From DATHWB01 sp040880725 (GTDB lineage Bacteria > Actinomycetota > Acidimicrobiia > Spongiisociales > ZC4RG35): DNA of 64,000 nt. Below, piece by piece: positions 60,482 through 64,000 of this stretch (position 1 is the stretch's first letter; every line of letters begins with the position of its first letter). Position numbers and translations under genes: made by a program. Location of the stretch: the NCBI GenBank assembly GCA_040880725.1, contig JBBDHV010000047.1:1-64000 (forward strand), given 5' to 3'. The notes under the pieces are model-generated. The model was not told the origin of the DNA and searched no databases. It saw nothing but the letters and a program-made list of their open reading frames with translations.

Positions 60482-61924
60482 GTGACCGGGCCTGTCCGCA
60501 CCTCCGACCTCGAGCTCCATGCCCCCGGCGAGGCGTGCGGCGTCTTCGGAGTCTTCGCCCCCGGCGAGCTCGCTGCGAACATCACCTACTTCGGACTGTT
60601 CGCGCTTCAGCACCGCGGACAGGAGTCGGCAGGCATCGCCACCAGCGCGGGAGAGACCGTCACGGTCGTCAAGGACCTCGGGCTGGTCGCCAACGTCTTC
60701 GATGAGAACGATCTCGCAGCCCTGGATGGTCACATCGGCATCGGTCACACCCGCTACTCGACGACGGGCTCATCGTCGTGGGAGAACGCCCAGCCCGTCC
60801 ACCGCCAGAAGGGCGCCACGTCGATCGCCCTCGGTCACAACGGCAACTTGACCAACACCCGAACGCTCGCCGAAAGGTATGGGGACGGCCGCGCCTCGAC
60901 CGATTCGGACCTCATGCTCGAGGCGATCGCACGCGAGGTCGACGACGAACGCGGCGATCAGCGCGGACTGGAAATGGCGATGCGCAAAGTGCTCCCCGAG
61001 TTCGAAGGGGCCTTCTCGCTCGTGGTGATGGATCAGGGCCATCTGGTCGGCGTGCGCGATCCGCGCGGCTTCCGACCTCTGTGTCTCGGGAGGTTCCCGG
61101 CGGGAGGTTGGGTGCTCGCATCCGAGACGGCCGCGTTGGACCTGGTCGGCGCTGAGTTCGTCCGCGAGGTCGCACCCGGCGAGATGGTGACAATCGACAG
61201 CACGGGCCTCCGGTCGTTCCGGCCGTTCGAGGACACCGAACCCGGACTCTGCGTCTTCGAGTTCGTCTACTTCGCACGCCCCGACTCCCAGCTTTACGGC
61301 CGGAACGTGTTCTCCGCACGCCAACAGATGGGACGCAACCTGGCTGCCGAGCATCCTGTCGTCGCCGATGTCGTGGTTCCCGTACCCGAGTCGGGCATCC
61401 CCGCCGCACAGGGATACTCCGAAGTGTCGCGCATCCCGTATGCGGATGGCCTCGTCAAGAATCGGTACGTGGGGCGCACGTTCATCGAGCCCAGCCAGTT
61501 GCTCCGTGATCGGGGCATCCGTTTGAAGCTGAATCCGATCCCGTCGACCTTCGTTGGCAAGAAGGTGGTGCTCGTCGACGATTCGATCGTCCGCGGATCG
61601 ACCACTCGCCAGCTCATCGAGATGGTCCGCAAGGCAGGCGCCAGCGAGATCCACCTCCGAATTTCCTCTCCGCCATACCGGTGGCCGTGCTTCTACGGCA
61701 TGGACACCTCCGATCAGAGCCGACTCCTCGCAGCCCGAATGACCGTCTCGGAGATCGCGGAGTTCCTCGCCGTGGATTCGATCGGGTATCTGTCCATCGA
61801 CGGACTGGTGACGGGCACGGGCGCACCCCGCGACGGTTTCTGCACCGCCTGCCTCACGGGCGAATACCCCACAGACGTATCCGAGGCCCACGGGAAGTTC
61901 ATCCTCGAGCCGACCGGCCCATGA
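60482..61924 (+). CDS. purF: Amidophosphoribosyltransferase
   Basis: First step of de novo purine synthesis: PRPP plus glutamine gives phosphoribosylamine. The 480-residue protein has an 18-residue propeptide before catalytic Cys19 (EACGVFGVF), the glutaminase domain with LQHRGQESAG, and the PRPP loop VVLVDDSIVRGSTT. The four cysteines that hold the [4Fe-4S] cluster in the Bacillus enzyme appear present: in LCVFEFVYFARPDS, PCFYGMD and FCTACLTGEYP. It starts with GTG at 60482. It overlaps purM by 4 bp. Confidence 0.97.
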   Translation: MTGPVRTSDLELHAPGEACGVFGVFAPGELAANITYFGLFALQHRGQESAGIATSAGETVTVVKDLGLVANVFDENDLAALDGHIGIGHTRYSTTGSSSWENAQPVHRQKGATSIALGHNGNLTNTRTLAERYGDGRASTDSDLMLEAIAREVDDERGDQRGLEMAMRKVLPEFEGAFSLVVMDQGHLVGVRDPRGFRPLCLGRFPAGGWVLASETAALDLVGAEFVREVAPGEMVTIDSTGLRSFRPFEDTEPGLCVFEFVYFARPDSQLYGRNVFSARQQMGRNLAAEHPVVADVVVPVPESGIPAAQGYSEVSRIPYADGLVKNRYVGRTFIEPSQLLRDRGIRLKLNPIPSTFVGKKVVLVDDSIVRGSTTRQLIEMVRKAGASEIHLRISSPPYRWPCFYGMDTSDQSRLLAARMTVSEIAEFLAVDSIGYLSIDGLVTGTGAPRDGFCTACLTGEYPTDVSEAHGKFILEPTGP

Positions 61925-62937
61925 CGTCGTACCGCGAGGCGGGGGTCGACCTCGACGGTGCCGACCGCCACGTGGAGTCGATTGCGTCGATCGTCACGGC
62001 CACGTGGGGCGACCACGTCGTTGGCGGCTTCGGTGGGTTCGCCGCCGGCGTCGAGATCCCGTCGGGATACGAACGCCCGGTGCTGATGCTGTCCACCGAC
62101 GGCGTCGGAACCAAGCTCGCGCTCGCCGCGGCCACCGGACGATGGGACGGTGTCGGCCACGACCTGGTCGCAATGTGTGTCGACGATCTGGCAGCTGTCG
62201 GAGCCGAGCCGGTGGCCTTCGTCGACTACATGGCCGTTGGTGCGCTGAGCCCCGCGCGCGACACCGCCATCGTTGCTTCCATCGCCGAGGCCTGCGCCTC
62301 GGTCGGGGCCGCCCTCGTCGGTGGGGAGACGGCGGAACACCCCGGCACCATGGGACGCGAGGATGTGGACCTGGCAGGGGCCGCCCTCGGCGTCGTCGAA
62401 TACGGGCAGCAGGTCGACGGCTCAGGGGTGAAACCGGGAGACGTCGTGGTCGGACTCCCGTCGCCCAACCTGCGATCCAACGGGTTCTCATTGGTGCGCC
62501 GCGTCTTCGACGGGGTCGACCTGTCATCGCCCATGCCCGGCGAGGACGCATCGGTCGGCGAGGTTCTCACCCGACCCTCGGTGCTGTACTCGCCTCACGT
62601 GCGTGCTGCGGTCGCCACCGGCGGCGTGGTGGGAGCGGCGCACATCACCGGCGGCGGGATCCCCGGCAACCTTCCCCGTGCCCTGCCGGATGGATGCGGT
62701 GTCGAAGTCGATCCGGCGACATGGGAGATCCCGAACGTGTTCGCAGTGATCGCGAGCCGCGGGCCGGTGGGATGGGACCACATGGCGGAAGCCTTCAACC
62801 TCGGAATCGGATTCTGTCTGATCGCGCCAGACGACCGGGTCGACGCCGTGCTGGCAGCAACCGCGAGTGCGGGTGGGCGGGTCGTGGGACGCGTGACCGA
62901 CACGCCCGGCTTCCGGTTCGTCCGGCCCCCGGGCTGA
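61921..62937 (+). CDS. purM: Phosphoribosylformylglycinamidine cyclo-ligase
   Basis: Closes the imidazole ring of FGAM to AIR with ATP. The 338 residues include MLSTDGVGTKL, GAEPVAFVDYMAVG, LVGGETAEHPGTM and ITGGGIPGNLPRALP. ATG 61921 overlaps the purF stop. The frame starting upstream lies in purF and is not coding. Confidence 0.97.
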   Translation: MTSYREAGVDLDGADRHVESIASIVTATWGDHVVGGFGGFAAGVEIPSGYERPVLMLSTDGVGTKLALAAATGRWDGVGHDLVAMCVDDLAAVGAEPVAFVDYMAVGALSPARDTAIVASIAEACASVGAALVGGETAEHPGTMGREDVDLAGAALGVVEYGQQVDGSGVKPGDVVVGLPSPNLRSNGFSLVRRVFDGVDLSSPMPGEDASVGEVLTRPSVLYSPHVRAAVATGGVVGAAHITGGGIPGNLPRALPDGCGVEVDPATWEIPNVFAVIASRGPVGWDHMAEAFNLGIGFCLIAPDDRVDAVLAATASAGGRVVGRVTDTPGFRFVRPPG

Positions 62938-63117
62938 GCGACCGAGGCCTTTTCACGCCGGATCGTCTGGCACAATGAGTCGATGTTCGTGCCGAGCCCC
63001 TGTCGTGATCGCAAGGCGCTCTTCGCCGCTCCTTAGTGGTACGTCGCCAAAATAATGAGGCGGTCTCTCCGGCCCATGACGCCCCTGGCGGCGTCCTCCT
63101 CCTCGCCGAACGGGCCA
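62938..63117 (+). other. Gap after purM: weak promoter-like site and a 17-codon frame
   Basis: CACAAT at 62971-62976 lies 6 nt before an ATG (62983) that opens a frame of only 17 codons, ending in TAG at 63034-63036. This resembles a leaderless promoter driving a truncated gene. No known product is recognised. Copy B of the repeat begins at 63118, and the remaining part to 63366 is the leader of the aminotransferase gene. Confidence 0.25.
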
Positions 63118-63236
63118 AGTAGCTGACGGATTGGGTGAGCTGCGAGCCCCATCCGTCGGCTTCCCGCCCGAAAGCGAAGCTTTTTCGGGCGGAACAGAGA
63201 AACAGTCGGCGAAGCCGGCCCGCCTATCCGCTGACC
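63118..63236 (+). repeat. Interspersed three-hairpin element (copy B)
   Basis: Begins AGTAGC and ends CCTATCCGCTGACC. From GGATTGGG onward it matches copy A at all but three positions, and it keeps both GCGAAGC hairpins. It lies in the 429-bp gap between purM and the class III aminotransferase, in the same orientation as copies A and D. Confidence 0.92.
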
Positions 63237-63366
63237 CTGAAGTGCGACTGCGTCAGAAGTCCTTGCCAGATGACGCCATGTGCTCGGAGACACCGCGCAC
63301 CTATTTCGGCGACACACCACCAGGTCGAGGTGAGCAATCGCCCCGTCCTCACACAAAGGAGCACCC

Positions 63367-64000
63367 ATGTCCGACCTCCTCTCCCGACACGAAGACCTGA
63401 TCGCCCCGGTGATCGCCTTCGACACCGACCTCGTGATCGAACGCGCCGAAGGTCTCTGGATCCACGACGCGGCCGGCAACCGCTGGGCGGACTTCGCCTG
63501 CGGTACCGCCGTCGCCAACCTCGGCCACAACCATCCTGCGGTGGTGGCCGCCGCCCACGCCCAAATCGACAAGGTGATGCACTCGGGGTGTGTCTTCCGC
63601 TACGAACCGCTGGTGGAGGCTGCCGAGCGACTGCGAGAGATCACGCCCGACGGAATCGAGAAGTTCGGGTTCGCCAACTCGGGATCCGAGGCAGTCGAGG
63701 CCGCGGTGAAGCTCGCCAGGAAGACGGCCGGACGTCAGGCGGTCATCGCCTTCCGGGGCGGTTTTCACGGCCGGACGATGGGCTCGGTGGCGTACACCAC
63801 TTCGAACAGCAAGTACCGCGACGGGTACCACCCGATCCTCGGCTCGACGTTCATCAGTCCGTTTCCTCACCCCTACCGGTGGGGGATGACCGAAGACGAG
63901 GCAGTGTCCCATTCCCTCAACGAACTCGAGATGCTCTTCCGCCATGAGGTTGCCCCGCACAACGTGGCGGCGATGCTCATCGAGCCCGTCCAGGGCGAAG
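63367..64000 (+). CDS. Class III aminotransferase (partial, cut by window end)
   Basis: The first 211 residues of a PLP-dependent class III (ornithine/GABA type) aminotransferase. Seen: WADFACGTAVANLGHNHPAVV, the cofactor-binding SGSEAVEAAVKLARK, FRGGFHGRTMGS and the EPVQGE motif at the window edge. The catalytic Lys lies beyond the end. AAAGGAG stands 6 nt before the ATG. It could be a 4-aminobutyrate or acetylornithine aminotransferase. The type cannot be decided from this part. Confidence 0.88.
   Translation, partial: MSDLLSRHEDLIAPVIAFDTDLVIERAEGLWIHDAAGNRWADFACGTAVANLGHNHPAVVAAAHAQIDKVMHSGCVFRYEPLVEAAERLREITPDGIEKFGFANSGSEAVEAAVKLARKTAGRQAVIAFRGGFHGRTMGSVAYTTSNSKYRDGYHPILGSTFISPFPHPYRWGMTEDEAVSHSLNELEMLFRHEVAPHNVAAMLIEPVQGE

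Noticed and set aside
63033..63572. 179-codon minus-strand frame after purM
   Set aside because: It runs through repeat copy B and the start of the aminotransferase; its middle is only the translated repeat.
1..64000. tRNA and rRNA genes
   Set aside because: I read the gaps on both strands for cloverleaf and conserved rRNA sequence and saw none; short gaps could still hide an unusual ncRNA that only a covariance search would find.

Overview
The window is a high-GC chromosomal segment (roughly two thirds G+C by eye) from an actinobacterium. The evidence is a WhiB-type iron-sulfur regulator, a DUF3159 membrane protein, a phosphate two-component system beside phoU and pst, heavy use of GTG starts, and many apparently leaderless promoters (TANNNT 5-10 nt before the start codon). 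Several secreted proteins carry threonine-rich linkers. This set suggests the Acidimicrobiia/Ilumatobacter side of the phylum, but that placement is inference. I saw no rRNA, tRNA, CRISPR array, prophage or transposase.

Layout. 1-3.7 kb: acyl-ACP desaturase, then a secreted CapA-like protein with a beta-propeller partner. 3.8-9.0 kb: a polar amino-acid ABC importer (binding protein, two permeases, ATPase). 9.2-20.2 kb: dxs and a phosphate regulon (ppk, pstSCAB, phoU, response regulator, histidine kinase), with a PHO-box-like direct repeat before pstS. 20.3-28.7 kb: TetR regulator, KAS III enzyme, DUF3159 protein, a cyanophycinase/S51-like protein fused to a cysteinyl-tRNA-synthetase C-terminal domain, a frameshifted sigma-factor remnant, and an overlapping acyltransferase/DUF1295/photolyase operon facing a CarH-like B12 regulator. 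28.8-40.3 kb: WhiB, purA-purD, a YcaQ-like glycosylase, lipoproteins, an LCP ligase, an ArsR-ArsC fusion plus a second ArsC, 6-phosphogluconate dehydrogenase, an RRM protein and typA. 40.4-48.0 kb: an unknown protein followed by a histidine-degradation operon (hutH-hutF-hutI-hutU) that ends in a peptide-deformylase-like gene where hutG would be expected. 48.1-57.4 kb: an alpha-oxoamine synthase, an orphan histidine kinase, purC-S-Q-L, a lipoprotein and phosphofructokinase. 57.4-64 kb: an MFS transporter between two inverted repeat elements, an enoyl-CoA hydratase, purF-purM, another repeat copy and a class III aminotransferase cut by the window end.

Eight genes of purine synthesis lie in three separate clusters (purA-D, purC-S-Q-L, purF-M). 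The hut cluster feeds histidine through formiminoglutamate and formylglutamate to glutamate, and the importer near the left end may bring in acidic amino acids or their amides.

The most unusual feature is a family of about 120-bp intergenic elements: three near-complete copies (57437-57556 reversed, 59061-59181, 63118-63236) and two partial ones (48041-48082 and 1-15). Each near-complete copy is a string of three hairpins, two of them built on the heptamer GCGAAGC. Two copies in opposite orientation bracket the MFS gene. Other points worth following are the deformylase in the hut operon, the S51/CysRS-tail fusion, the CarH-like regulator with a palindrome in the whiB promoter spacer, and the widespread leaderless promoter pattern.
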